NCBI GenBank assembly: GCA_963714875.1
Contig: CAVQQI010000011.1
Location: forward strand, 744,001-808,000
Source of the DNA: JBAOHV01 sp963714875
GTDB taxonomy: Bacteria > Actinomycetota > Acidimicrobiia > Acidimicrobiales > Microtrichaceae
Direction: 5' to 3'
Length of the DNA stretch: 64,000 nt
A program made the position numbers and the translations under genes. A model generated the notes under the pieces. The model saw only the letters and a list, made by a program, of their open reading frames with translations, ran no database searches and was not told where the DNA came from. Shown piece by piece: positions 45,110 through 55,500 of the stretch (position 1 is its first letter; the number at the start of each line of letters is the position of its first letter).

Positions 45110-45580
45110 CTACGACTCGTGAGCGACGAGCAGCGCACCGGCCTGCGGCTGCGCCGCCAGGGCCGACATGACTGCCGTGGCGGCAGCGCCCTCCCACCTG
45201 GTGGCCGGCCCGAGGCGCAGTCGGCGGCGGGTCCCGTGGAGCCGGATCTCGATCATCACCAGCCCCGGCCGGCGGACGGCGCGCAGCTCCTCCACCAGGG
45301 CCCAGTCCAGGCGCACCGTCGAGGTGAGGTTCCGGCTGACCAGTCCGTTCGCGTCGAGCGTGGCGCTCTGGGTCGCGGCCCGCCAGCCGAAGAACAACGC
45401 GACCACGATCGTCACCACCGCCACCCAGCTCGGTGGGACGGGATCGCCGGTGGTGCGGTCCAACGCTCCCCTGCTGGCACCGATCAGCACCAGCGCCACC
45501 GCGCCCAGAGGAATCGCTGCGGCCAGGACCCAGGCCGGCGACGCCGGCTCGATCCGGAGCGGTTCGTCGTCGCTGAGCAC
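45110..45580 (-). CDS. Membrane protein with PH-like C-terminal domain
   Basis: 156 residues. Two N-terminal membrane segments (WVLAAAIPLGAVALVLIGAS and WVAVVTIVVALFFGW) are followed by a small beta domain, SATLDANGLVSRNLTSTVRL, DWALVEELRAVRRPG and VMIEIRLHGTRRRLRLG, like bacterial PH domains. It ends 13 bases before the menA start on the same strand, so the two are probably co-transcribed. Function unknown. Confidence 0.75.
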   Translation of the reverse strand: MLSDDEPLRIEPASPAWVLAAAIPLGAVALVLIGASRGALDRTTGDPVPPSWVAVVTIVVALFFGWRAATQSATLDANGLVSRNLTSTVRLDWALVEELRAVRRPGLVMIEIRLHGTRRRLRLGPATRWEGAAATAVMSALAAQPQAGALLVAHES

Positions 45581-45641
45581 CGCCCAAGCCTACGTGAGGG
45601 CCGATCATGTGGGTCCGGCGGCGGAATGGCACGCTGGAGGG

Positions 45642-46835
45642 GTGCACGACCTGGTCGCCCTGCTGCTTCCCGGAGGGAACGACCTCGTCGACGCCGTACG
45701 GCGCGCCTGGGAACACGGCGATGCGGTGCTTCCCCTGGACCCCGCGTCCCCCGCACCCCACCTGCACGCCGTCATGGCAGCGCTCGAACCGACCAAGGTG
45801 GTCGAGGCCGACGGCGAAACGCGCACGCTGGACGGAGGGCGGCCGGTCAGGGAGGGTGATGCGCTGGTCATCGCCACCTCGGGCACCACGGGCACACCCA
45901 AGGGCGTCGTGCACACCCATCAGGGCGTGGAGCACGCCGCGTTCGCGACGTCGACCGCAGCAGGGGTGGGAGCGGACACACGTTGGCTCGCCTGTCTGCC
46001 GTTGTCGCACGTGGGTGGGTTCTCGGTGCTCAGCCGGGCGCTGGTCACCGGGACCGACCTCGAGGTGCACCCCCGGGCCGAGGCCGTCGCGATCGATGAT
46101 GCGGCGCGGCGCGGCGCCACCCACGTCTCGCTCGTCCCGACGCTGCTGACGCGGGTCGATCCATCTCCGTGGCGGACGATCCTGCTCGGCGGATCATCGA
46201 TCCCCGATCGGCGTCCACAGAACACCATCGCCACCTACGGGATGACCGAGACGATGGGCGGGGTCGTCTACGACGGACTGGCGCTGCCCGGGGTCGAGGT
46301 CCGCATCGTCGAGGTCGACGAGACGGCGAGCAGCGATGTCCGCACTGCTCGGTTCGGCCGGATCGGTCCGATCGAGCTGCGCTCCCCCACGCTGTTGCGC
46401 TGCTACCGCGACGGGACCGACCCGGTGCGAGCGGACGGCTGGTACCGCACCGGAGATCTGGGCAGCGTCGATCCGGTGACCCGGACGCTGACGGTGCAGG
46501 GGCGAGCGGACGACCTGATCATCACCGGTGGCGAGAAGGTGTGGCCTGATCCTGTCGAGACCGTGCTGCGCACCGACCATCGCGTCCGCGACGTGGCGGT
46601 CGTCGGCTCTGCGGACGCCGAGTGGGGCCAGCGGGTCGTGGCGGTCGTGGTGGCGACCGATGCGGAGGACCCGCCGACCCTGCAGGGCCTGCGCGAACTG
46701 GTCCGCGCACGACTACCGGTCGCCGCGGCCCCGAAAGAACTCGTGCTGGTCGATTCGCTCCCACGCACTGCGCTGGGCAAGATTCGTCGAGCACTCCTGG
46801 TCGACAGCGGTTCGGAGCACCCCCGGTATGGATGA
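45642..46835 (+). CDS. menE: O-succinylbenzoate-CoA ligase
   Basis: Activates OSB to its CoA ester for menaquinone synthesis. A compact 397-residue adenylating enzyme: ALVIATSGTTGTPKGVVHTH (P-loop), CLPLSHVGGFSVLSRAL, TIATYGMTETMGGVVYDG, GWYRTGDLG, GRADDLIITGGEKVWPDPVE, and the catalytic Lys in RTALGKIRR. The short N-terminal domain is typical of MenE. GTG 45642 places HDLVALLLPGG first; an in-frame GTG at 45609 is possible, and the GGAGG lies too close to 45642 to decide. Overlaps the next gene by eight bases. Confidence 0.92.
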   Translation: MHDLVALLLPGGNDLVDAVRRAWEHGDAVLPLDPASPAPHLHAVMAALEPTKVVEADGETRTLDGGRPVREGDALVIATSGTTGTPKGVVHTHQGVEHAAFATSTAAGVGADTRWLACLPLSHVGGFSVLSRALVTGTDLEVHPRAEAVAIDDAARRGATHVSLVPTLLTRVDPSPWRTILLGGSSIPDRRPQNTIATYGMTETMGGVVYDGLALPGVEVRIVEVDETASSDVRTARFGRIGPIELRSPTLLRCYRDGTDPVRADGWYRTGDLGSVDPVTRTLTVQGRADDLIITGGEKVWPDPVETVLRTDHRVRDVAVVGSADAEWGQRVVAVVVATDAEDPPTLQGLRELVRARLPVAAAPKELVLVDSLPRTALGKIRRALLVDSGSEHPRYG

Positions 46836-47682
46836 GCAGCCCTCGAGCACAGCCACGGTGCCCATCACCGGGGCGCGCTTCGACCACATCGGACTGGCGT
46901 TGCGACGACCGACCGATCTGTGGCCGATGATGGCGGGTGCGCTGGGCGGGCGCTACGACGGCCGGGGAACCAAGGCCGGCTACGGCTGGACCCAGGTGCG
47001 CTTCGCGAACGGATTCGTCGTGCAGGGCCTGAACCCCGAGTCGACCGAGGGAACCGACTTCCTGGACCGCTTCTTGGACCGCGACGGGCCCGGGCCCCAC
47101 CACCTCACCTTCCACGTGCTCGACCTGGACGCCGCGATCGCATCGCTCGACGCTCACGGCTTCGCGCCGTTCACCGAGGACCGGTCCGACCCGGACTGGC
47201 TCGAGGTGGTCATCCATCCCCGCGATGGACAGGGCGTCGTGGTGCAACTGGTGCAGGTCCCCGACCGACCCCCGCTCCCGTTGGACGTGCCCGAGGGGTT
47301 CCCCGAGATCAGCTACGAGCACCCGGTGGCGTCGCTCGGCCGGGTGGTGCATGCAGTGGCCGACATGGGCGCAGCTCTGGCGATGTACCGCGATGTCCTG
47401 GGGGGCCGGGTGGTGTCGAGCGGTTCGGCGGTCGACGGCAACCACTGGACCGAACTGGGCTGGGACGGCCCCGGCCGACTTCGTCTGCTCGAAGCAGCCC
47501 ATGCCGAGATCGCCGACTGGGTCGGCGACCGCAGGGGCAGGGTGCGGCATCTCTTCTTCGACTTCGACGAACCCTCGCACATCCCCGGAGCACGGCAGGT
47601 GTCCGCAGGTCGAGGTCGCTGGGTCGTGGACGCCGATGATGTGCTCGGCACCCGGCTCGTCATCGCCTCCAGCGCCCGCTGA
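46828..47682 (+). CDS. Two-domain VOC (glyoxalase-fold) protein
   Basis: 284 residues with two vicinal-oxygen-chelate modules. The first starts RFDHIGLALRRPTDLWPMMA and has GPGPHHLTFHVLDLDAAIAS with DGQGVVVQLVQV; the second has LGRVVHAVADMGAALAMYRD and GNHWTELGWDG. His and Glu residues at the expected strand ends could bind a metal, as in methylmalonyl-CoA epimerase and dioxygenases. Substrate unknown. It overlaps menE, so it is co-translated, but no menaquinone step is known for this fold. Confidence 0.8.
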   Translation: MDEQPSSTATVPITGARFDHIGLALRRPTDLWPMMAGALGGRYDGRGTKAGYGWTQVRFANGFVVQGLNPESTEGTDFLDRFLDRDGPGPHHLTFHVLDLDAAIASLDAHGFAPFTEDRSDPDWLEVVIHPRDGQGVVVQLVQVPDRPPLPLDVPEGFPEISYEHPVASLGRVVHAVADMGAALAMYRDVLGGRVVSSGSAVDGNHWTELGWDGPGRLRLLEAAHAEIADWVGDRRGRVRHLFFDFDEPSHIPGARQVSAGRGRWVVDADDVLGTRLVIASSAR

Positions 47683-47726
47683 GTTCGCCTGGGTTCGACC
47701 GAGGTGACCGGCGCGGGCGGCGCCGG

Positions 47727-48476
47727 TCAGAGCAGCATGCCGCCGTCCACCACCGTGGTCGTCCCGGTGATCCAGGACGCGGCGTCCGAGGCGAGGAACA
47801 GCGCGGCGTTCGCGATGTCGCTCGGCTCGCCGAGGCGTCCCAGCGGCACCATCTTCGACACGGCCTCCTCGTTGGACTCCCACAGCGCCCGAGCCATGTC
47901 GGTCTTCACCAGACCCGGCGAGATCGCGTTGACCCTGACGCCCGGCGCCAGGTCCTTGGCGAGTGACTTCGTCAGGTGGATGAGCGCCGCCTTGGTCACG
48001 TTGTAGTGACCGATCGACGTCTCGACCGTCATTCCCCCGATCGACGAGATGTTGAGCACGACGCCGCCGTGGGTCTGCATCGACCGGCGCCAGCACTCCT
48101 GGATCCACACGAAGGGCCCTCGCAGGTTCACGTCGTGGGTCTTGTCCAGCCGCGGCAGATCGATGTCGATCATCGGTCCGAGATACGGGTTGGTCGCTGC
48201 GTTGTTGACCAGGATGTCGACTCGACCGAAGCGCTCGACCGTCGCCGCCACACATGCTGCGGCGGCCTCGGGGTCGCCGGCGTTCGCAGCGAACACGTCG
48301 ATCTGGCCGGCAGCGTCCGCTCGCATCGACCCGGCCGCCGACTCCAGCGCGTCCTGCTTGCGCGACGACAGCATCACGTCGGCTCCCGCAGCTGCGAACA
48401 CCGCGGCGATCTCCCGCCCGATGCCCCGTGAGGCGCCGGTCACCAGCGCCACCTTGCCGTCCAGTCGCAGTTCCAT
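47727..48476 (-). CDS. Short-chain dehydrogenase/reductase
   Basis: 249-residue classical SDR. VALVTGASRGIGREIA binds NAD(P); SSRKQDAL after strand 2 suggests NADP preference; VNNAATNPYLGP; NISSIGG with Ser and HYNVTKAALIHL with Tyr/Lys complete the catalytic site; VNAISPGLVKTDM and the C-terminal ITGTTTVVDGGMLL follow. Similar to 3-oxoacyl-ACP reductase and related dehydrogenases; substrate unknown. It lies 60 bases from the MMPL gene on the same strand. Confidence 0.92.
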   Translation of the reverse strand: MELRLDGKVALVTGASRGIGREIAAVFAAAGADVMLSSRKQDALESAAGSMRADAAGQIDVFAANAGDPEAAAACVAATVERFGRVDILVNNAATNPYLGPMIDIDLPRLDKTHDVNLRGPFVWIQECWRRSMQTHGGVVLNISSIGGMTVETSIGHYNVTKAALIHLTKSLAKDLAPGVRVNAISPGLVKTDMARALWESNEEAVSKMVPLGRLGEPSDIANAALFLASDAASWITGTTTVVDGGMLL

Positions 48477-48536
48477 CGCTGCACCGTAGCGAACCCGACC
48501 ATCGCCCCGGCGTGGCGTGCGTCCGACCTGGGCGGT

Positions 48537-51034
48537 TCAGCGGTCGGCGGAACCCGCAGCGACCGTGGCCTCGATCCGCGTGCTGCGGCACCTCGATGTA
48601 GGGCACCTCGGGCCGGTCCAACATGCCCTTGGAGACCCACCCCCGACGGTCCGCCCACGCGATCAGGGGCGGGAGCACCACGAGCGCCGACAGCAGCGCG
48701 ACGGTGATGTTGACGGCCACGATCAGCCCGAAGTCCCGCAGCAGCGGCAGCGACGAGGTGGCGATGACAGCGACGCCCGCCATGGTGGTGAGCGCCGAGA
48801 CGACGAAGGCGCGACCGGTGCGCGCACCGGCGGTGTCGAGCGCGTCCTGGGGTTCGAGCCCGCGCCGACGCTCCTCCAGGTAGCGATAGAGGATCAGCGT
48901 GGTGAACTCGGTGCACGCCGCGACCACCAGCGGCCCTCCGACCGCGGTCATCGGGCTGAGCGTGAAGCCGAGGAAGTAGGTGAGCAGCGACGTGGCTCCC
49001 ACCGCGATCAGCACCGGCACCAGCGCCAGCAGGGAGCGCACCAGCGAGCGGAACGCGATGGTCAGCCAGATCAGCACGAAGCCGATCGCCAGATAGGTCA
49101 GGAGGATGCGTCCCGACTGGAGGTTGTCGAGCAGGCCGACGCCCACCACGGCCAGTCCGGACGGGGTCGCCCGGATGCCCGGCGGTGCCTCGACATCGTC
49201 GCGGAGCTCATCGATGATCGGTGCCCTGTCCTCGAGCGGCCCAGCAGCGGTGAAGAAGATGACGTTGAACGCCGTCCCGTCGGCCGACGCGGTGGAGACC
49301 TGGACATCTCTCGGTGCGACCTCCCATGCCTCGCGCACCACGTCGCCCTGGGGGCTGACCGGCGCTGCGCCCGTCACCGCGGTGAGGTCCGCGACCGTGC
49401 CGACGATGCCGCTGCCGACCAGCAGTCGGTCGTCGTAGTCCTCCAACGTCGAGCGGGTCAGCTCGTCGGTGAAGGCCACCGCCTCGTCGGTGAACAGGTC
49501 GCCGTCGCTGTCGGACAGGACGTACACGCCCAACTCCGACGAGCCCCCGACCTGTGCGTCCAGCGCGTCGATGTCGGCGATGACCTGCGTGTCCTGGTCG
49601 ACCCAGCGCACGGGGTCGGTCTGGATCTCCAGGCGATCCTCGACCACGACACCGCCGATGAACAGGCCCGCGGCGAGTACGACCAGCACGAGAGCGAGGC
49701 TGGCGGGCACCCGTCCGAGTCGCACCACGAACCGCGACAGCACGCCCTCGCGGTAGTCACGACCCTTCGTCGGGGAGCGGAACTCGCGGATACCCAGGAT
49801 CGCGAGGGGATTGATGATCGACGAGATGCAGATCGCGACGATGCCGACCGCCAGCAGCAGTCCGAACTGGCGGATCATCGGGGTCTGGGCGAACTGGATC
49901 GCGACGAAGGCCAGCACCGCGTTGACCGTGACCACCAGCATCGGACCGCCCAGCTGCCGAGCGGCCTCCTGGATCGGGTTGGGTGTTCGGTCGACGATCA
50001 CCTCCTCCTCGATGCGCGCGTGCAGTCTGGATCGCGTAGTCGATGCCCACGCCGAGCAGGACCGGCAGCGCCGCGATGGTCACGAGGGTGAGGGGGATCC
50101 CGACGTAGCCGTTCAGCCCGAAGGCCCAGACGACCCCGACGGTCACCACGAGCAGTGGCAGCAGTCGCCAGCGGACGTTGAAGAAGACCAGCAGGATCAG
50201 CGCCATCGCCGCCAGGGCGATCCCACCCAGCGAGATCATGCCGCCGCGCAGGTAGTCGTTGATGTCCTTCAGCAGCACCGGCGCACCCGTGGTGATCGCC
50301 GTGGCGTTCGACAGCTCCAGGTCGGCCGCGGCGGCGACCACGGCGTCCGAGGTCGCGCCCTCGTCCTCGATCGACTGGTTGCCCTCGAGCCGGGTGATCA
50401 TGAGCGCCGTGGACTCGTCGGGGAAGAACGGCCGGAGCGCCAGTCTGATCTCTCCGTCGTTGTCGTACAGGAGGAACTCGACCCACGCGGGGTTGTCCAG
50501 CTGCTGCTGATCCGGCGGGATGGCCAGCAGGCGCTCGGCGGTGGCCGCCAGGTCGGCCTCGCGGGCCTCGGCGCTCTCGGTGTCACCGATCTCGTTGGCG
50601 ACCTCCTGAGCGTGCAGCAGCGCCCGTGAGGCGATGGCGTCGAACGGATTGCCGCTCTCGGCGGTGACCAGGCTGGTGGAGAACTCCAGCGCGGTCAGCG
50701 GACTGATCACGCCGAGCACGCCGTCGTCGGAGCGGATCTCCTCGGCGACACCTGCGATCGAGGCGATGTTGTCGGTGGTGAACAGCTCGTCGACGGTCGC
50801 ACCGTCGTCCATCGTCACCATCGTGATCATCGCCTGACCGCCGAACAGGTCCTGGTACGCGACGTTGTCGACGGCGACCTGCTCGTCGGAGTTGAGGTAG
50901 CTGTCCTGGCCGGTGGCGAAGTCGAGCTGGGTGATCCCCAGCCCCAACCCGATGGTCACCACGAGCCCCACGACCGAGACGACACCCGCCCGGCGCCCGA
51001 GGTTCACCGCGAGCCACGACCACATCTTCAACAT
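48537..51034 (-). CDS. MMPL/RND-family transporter, frame-disrupted twice
   Basis: About 830 residues with two RND halves. N half: a first helix, a periplasmic loop (about residues 40-240), then a helix block with VRWRLLPLLVVTVGVVWAFG and LPVLLGVGIDYAIQ (GxxxDY motif). After a frame change near 50025, ARQLGGPMLVVTVNAVLAFV continues the block; the second half repeats the plan (LLTYLAIGFVLIWLTIAF, LVVAACTEFTTLILYRYLEE in place of the Asp motif). A second change near 48575 gives the end RIEATVAAGSADR at 48537. Probably exports a lipid or hydrophobic compound (HAE3/HpnN-like). Start ATG 51034. Confidence 0.87.
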
Positions 51035-51121
51035 GCATCCCCCCGGATTCGAGACGGCGTGAACCTAGTCCGGTCGCACAGCTCGTCGCGTCGTGACGTC
51101 AGTGGACTGCCGAGGCGACGG

Positions 51122-51745
51122 TCACCAGCGGCCGGTGTGGGTCCGGGTCGCCGGGTCGGGCCGGCCGCGCCGTGCCGACGCGGAGCCCGTGCGGGCGCCT
51201 GCAGCGCGACCGAGCGCGACGGTGCCGAGCGCGCGCCGACCCGCCGGCACGCCGAAGACGCTCCGCAGGTCGGCCTCGTGGTCGAACTGACCGAACAGGA
51301 GCGCACCCAGACCGGCGGCCTCGGCGGCCAGCAGCATCGCCATGACCGCCGCGCCGCCGTCGATCCACCAGTACGGCACGGTCCACCGCTCGGTCCCGGC
51401 ACCGAGACCGGTGTGGGACTTGTCGGGCTCCGCGTAGCGGGTCGCGTAGGCATCGGGGTCGACGTACGGGACGACGAGCACGGGCGCCTGCAGCAGTCCC
51501 GGCCAGGGGAAGTCGGCCCGGCGGGCGGGGTCGAGCGACGTGTCCCAGTAGGTCCGCACGTCGTCACCGGTCAGGACCAGCAGGTCCAACGCCCACGTGT
51601 TGCCCGCAGCGGGGCCAGAAAACGCAGCGTCGAGCACAGGGGCGAGGAGCTGCGGCGACAGCGGCTCGGGCAGATAGTCCCGGCACATCCGCCGCGATGC
51701 CAACAGCGAGGCGAAGCCGGCAGCCTCGCCCGAGGGTTCCATCAC
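51122..51745 (-). CDS. Nitroreductase-family FMN protein
   Basis: 207 residues with the nitroreductase fold: the FMN-binding SRRMCRDYLPEPLSPQLLAP at the N-terminus, AAFSGPAAGNTWALDLLVLT, WWIDGGAAVMAMLLAAEAAG, and LGALLFGQF with FGVPAGRRALGTVALG. Probably an NAD(P)H-dependent flavin enzyme; substrate unknown. The start is GTG 51745 or ATG 51742, overlapping the stop of the upstream gene, so the two are coupled. The C-terminal 30 residues are Arg/Pro-rich. Confidence 0.85.
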   Translation of the reverse strand: MMEPSGEAAGFASLLASRRMCRDYLPEPLSPQLLAPVLDAAFSGPAAGNTWALDLLVLTGDDVRTYWDTSLDPARRADFPWPGLLQAPVLVVPYVDPDAYATRYAEPDKSHTGLGAGTERWTVPYWWIDGGAAVMAMLLAAEAAGLGALLFGQFDHEADLRSVFGVPAGRRALGTVALGRAAGARTGSASARRGRPDPATRTHTGRW

Positions 51746-52410
51746 CCGTGCTTGAGGAGCTCCTCGGCCATGACCCAGCCGCAGGTGACGATCGAGTCCC
51801 CACGGGACTCTTCGAGCACGGCGAACTGGGCCAGCACCTCGGCGTCGATCGAGTCGGCCTTGAGCGACTCGTGGTCGAGCACCAGCGGCGGCGAACCGTC
51901 GCCGACGATGAGGAACGCCTGATCGTCGTAGCGGTCGGAGTCGATGCCGAACCGCTTGACCAGCCGGCGACCCCAGGCGCGCTCCTCGCCAGAGGCCTTG
52001 TGGCCGGGCCGCGGCACGATGTCGGCCAGCAGCTTGAAGCCCTCGAGCGCGCCCGCACCGCTCATCCGCGTGCCGAGCAGTACGTCCTCGTCGGGAAAAG
52101 CCATCAGCGCCCGGCGGAAGTTGTCGCTGATGAGTGCCCGCAGCACCGCGTCACGCTTGGACGTGCGCTTGATCGACGCGACGCCGAGCAGGATGCACGG
52201 TGTGCCGCCGATGCGCTCCAGGGTCGAGAACGAGAACCCGCGCAGCAGGTTGCCCTCCTTGACCAGCGTCACCAGCACCCATTCCTCGACCTGCTTGGAG
52301 AGCGTGCCCACCTCGTAGCAGTGGCCGCCGTCCGCGCAGATGTCGGCCATCTCGGCCAGCTCGGAATCACTCAGCGCCGTGCAGTCCTTGGTGGTGACCT
52401 CCAACGCCAT
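51742..52410 (-). CDS. Conserved-looking protein of unknown function, GNAT-like
   Basis: 222 residues, soluble. Features: CTALSDSELAEMADICADGG, WVLVTLVKEGNLLRGFSFST, ILLGVASIKRTSKRDAVLRA, and FPDEDVLLGTRMSGAGALEG. The strand-helix pattern and the position of the Arg-rich segment recall a GNAT acetyltransferase, but no clear acetyl-CoA loop (R/QxxGxG/A) is seen. It precedes the nitroreductase with overlapping stop and start and follows dnaE on the same strand after 111 bases. Confidence 0.65.
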   Translation of the reverse strand: MALEVTTKDCTALSDSELAEMADICADGGHCYEVGTLSKQVEEWVLVTLVKEGNLLRGFSFSTLERIGGTPCILLGVASIKRTSKRDAVLRALISDNFRRALMAFPDEDVLLGTRMSGAGALEGFKLLADIVPRPGHKASGEERAWGRRLVKRFGIDSDRYDDQAFLIVGDGSPPLVLDHESLKADSIDAEVLAQFAVLEESRGDSIVTCGWVMAEELLKHG

Positions 52411-52521
52411 GCATTGCTCCCTGATCCAGTGAAAATGCGGTCGCTACATCTCAGTCGACCAGCGACGGCGGTGCAAGCCGGCCCCCAGCGCTCCGCGGGA
52501 TCCTGCTCGGAGCGACGGTAC

Positions 52522-55500
52522 TCAGAGCACCACGGCGTCCTGCCCGAGCAGCGCGCGCAGCTCGCCCACGAGGCCACTGCGAGTGCTCACCGTGTACTGC
52601 TCCGACAGCCGGACGACCTGACGCTCGCCCAACATGATGTACACCTCGGAGTCGCCCGGGAAGTCGAGGAAGAGCTCCTTCAGACGCCCGACGGTGTCGT
52701 CGGTCAGTCGACTCGGCGACAGGTGCAGCCGCAGCGGCGCCTCGCCCTCGGCGAGTGGTTCGAAGATCTCGATGTCACCTGCGATCAGCTTGGGAGTCTC
52801 GTCGCGACGGTCCACCCGCGCGCCCAGGACGACGACGGTGTCGTCCGCGAGCAGGTGACCGATCTCGGTCATCGTGCGGGGGAAGACCATGACCTCGACC
52901 GAGCTCTGCAGGTCCTCGAGGGTGAACACCGCCATCAGGTCGCCCTTCTTGGTCCACTTCCGTTGCAGACCGGTGATGACTCCACCGACGGTGCGACGCG
53001 AGCCGTCCTCGACCTCGGCGAGCTCCAGGAGACTGCAGTCGACCTTCTTGCGCAGCGCAGCCTCTGCACCCATCAGGGGATGGTCCGACACGTACAGCCC
53101 CAGCATCTCCTTCTCGAAGGTCAGTCGCAGCTTCTTGTCGAAGTCCCGGTCGGGGATCACCGCGCGTTCATCGAACGCCGGTGTTGCGTCGTCGGCATCG
53201 GCGAACAGCGACATGACGCCCATGTCGTGCTCCTTCCGGCGGGCGACGGTCTGGTCGATGATCTGTTCGTACACGGTCAGCAGCCCCTGCCGGGGGTGAC
53301 CCATCGCATCGAACGAACCCGCCTTGATCAGCGACTCGATCGTCTTCTTGTTCAGCACCTGGGTGTTGACGCGCTGACAGAAGTCGTAGAAGTCGACGTA
53401 CGGGCCGTTCGCGTCCCGCTCGGACACGATGTGCTCGACCAGTCCAGCGCCGACGTTGCGCACCGCCGAGAGCCCGAAGAGGATCCGGAGCTCCTCGGAC
53501 CCGTCGTCGAGCGGCGTGATCTCCGGAGTGAAGTCACTCGAGGAGCGGTTCACGTCGGGCACCACGACCTCGATGCCCGTCGCCCGGCACTCGGCCAGGT
53601 AGATCGCGGCCTTCTCCAGCTTGTCCTTGACGCTGGTGAGCAACGCGGCCAGGTACTCCGCCGGGTAGTTCGCCTTCAGATAGGCCGTCTGGTAGCTGAC
53701 CAGCCCGTAGCCGTAGGCGTGGGACTTGTTGAACGCGTAGTCGGCGAACGGCTCGATGATGTCGAACCACTGGGTGCCCAGATCTGCGCCGTAGCCGGTG
53801 GCCTCGCAGCCCTCGACGAACTTCACGCGCTCCTTCGCGATGAGCTCCTTGTCCTTCTTTCCGCACGCCTTGCGGAGGCTGTCCGCCTCGGCCAGCGAGT
53901 AGCCCGCGAACTTCTGCGCGACCCGCATCATCGACTCCTGGTACACCATCAGTGCGTAGGTGTCGCCCAGCACCTCCTTGGCGTCGGGGTGCAGGTACTC
54001 CACGGGTTTGCGGCCGTTCTTGCGGTCTGCGTAGTCGTAGTGCATGTTCGCCGCCATCGGACCCGGCCGGTACAGGGCGACCAGCGCGGCGACGTCTTCG
54101 AACTCGGTCGGAGCGAGTGCCCGCATCAGCGTGCGCATGGCGCCGCCCTCCAGCTGGAACACCCCGACGGTCTCCGCCCGCTGGAGCAGCGCGTAGGTCG
54201 CCGGATCGTCCAGCGGAACGCCGTCGATGTCGACCTCGATGCCCCGGCTGGAGCGGATGAGCTCCAGCGTGTCGGTGATGACGTCCAGGTTCCGCAGGCC
54301 CAGGAAGTCCATCTTCAGCAGGCCCAGCTCCTCGACGCCGTGCATCTCGTACTGCGTGACGACCGGCGCCTCCTCGGGGTCCTTGCCCGCCTCGGGCTTG
54401 CGCTGGATCGGGAGGTAGTCGGTGAGCGGGTCCTTGGTGATCACCACCGCAGCCGCATGGATGCCATCCTGTCGCCGAAGGCCCTCGAGTCCCTTGGCGA
54501 CCTCGATGACCTCTCGGGCGTCCGGGTCCTCGCTGTACATCTGGCGGATGTCGCCCGCCATCTTGTAGCCGTCGGCGAACTTCGGGTGCTCGTCCAGGCA
54601 GGCGTACAGAGGGGTGTCACGCCCCATCACCAGCGGCGGCATGGCCTTGGCCACCTTGTCACCCACCGAGTACGGCTTGCCCAGCACCCGCGCGGCATCT
54701 CGCACCGCTGCTCGGGCCTTGATGGTCGAGAACGTGACGATCTGCGCCACACGGTCACGCCCGTAGCGCTCGGCCGCGTAGCGGATCATCTCGTCACGGA
54801 ACCGCGAGTCGAAGTCCATGTCGATGTCCGGCATCGACACACGGCTGGGGTTCAGGAATCGTTCGAACAGCAGGTCGTACTTGATGGGGTCCAGATCGGT
54901 GATCCACAGCGTGTACGCCACCGCACAGCCGGCTGCTGACCCGCGGCCGGGGCCGACCCGGATGCCGGCGTCGCGGGCGTGCTTGATGAGGTCCCACACG
55001 ATCAGGAAATACGACGAGAACCCCATGTCGCCGATGACCTTCAGCTCGTAGGTCAACCGCTCGACCGCCTCGTCGGGCAGGTCATCGCCCCAGCGCTTGC
55101 GGGCTCCCTCGAAGGTCAGGTGCTGGAGGTAGTCCGCATCGTCGGTGAACCCCTCGGGCAGCGGGAAGTTCGGCAGCAGCGGGTTGCCGAACTCGATCTC
55201 GAGCTCGCAGCGCTCCGCGATCCACAGCGAGTTGTCGCAGGCGGACTCGACCTCGCGGAACAGGTACCGCATCTCCTCGCTGGTCTTCAGGTAGTGGTGG
55301 TCGCCGCTGAACCGGAACCGGTCAGGGTCGCTCATGAGCGACCCGGTCTGCACGCACAACAGTGCGTCGTGGGCCACGGCGTCGTGCTGGTGCACGTAGT
55401 GGCTGTCGTTGGTGGCCAACAGCGGCAGCTGCAGCCGCTTCGCCAGCTGCACGAGCTGCGGGTTGGTGCTGCGCTGCTCGGGGATGCCGTGGTCCTGCAG

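Noticed and set aside
46522..50001. Apparent 1159-residue minus-strand protein joining the MMPL C-half to sequence over the SDR and VOC genes
   Set aside because: After about 48575 the frame is antisense to or out of frame with intact genes, and its composition becomes Arg/Gly-rich.
51697..54939. 1080-residue plus-strand open frame opposite dnaE
   Set aside because: High-GC shadow of dnaE; it reads as His/Val/Leu/Arg-rich low complexity without motifs.
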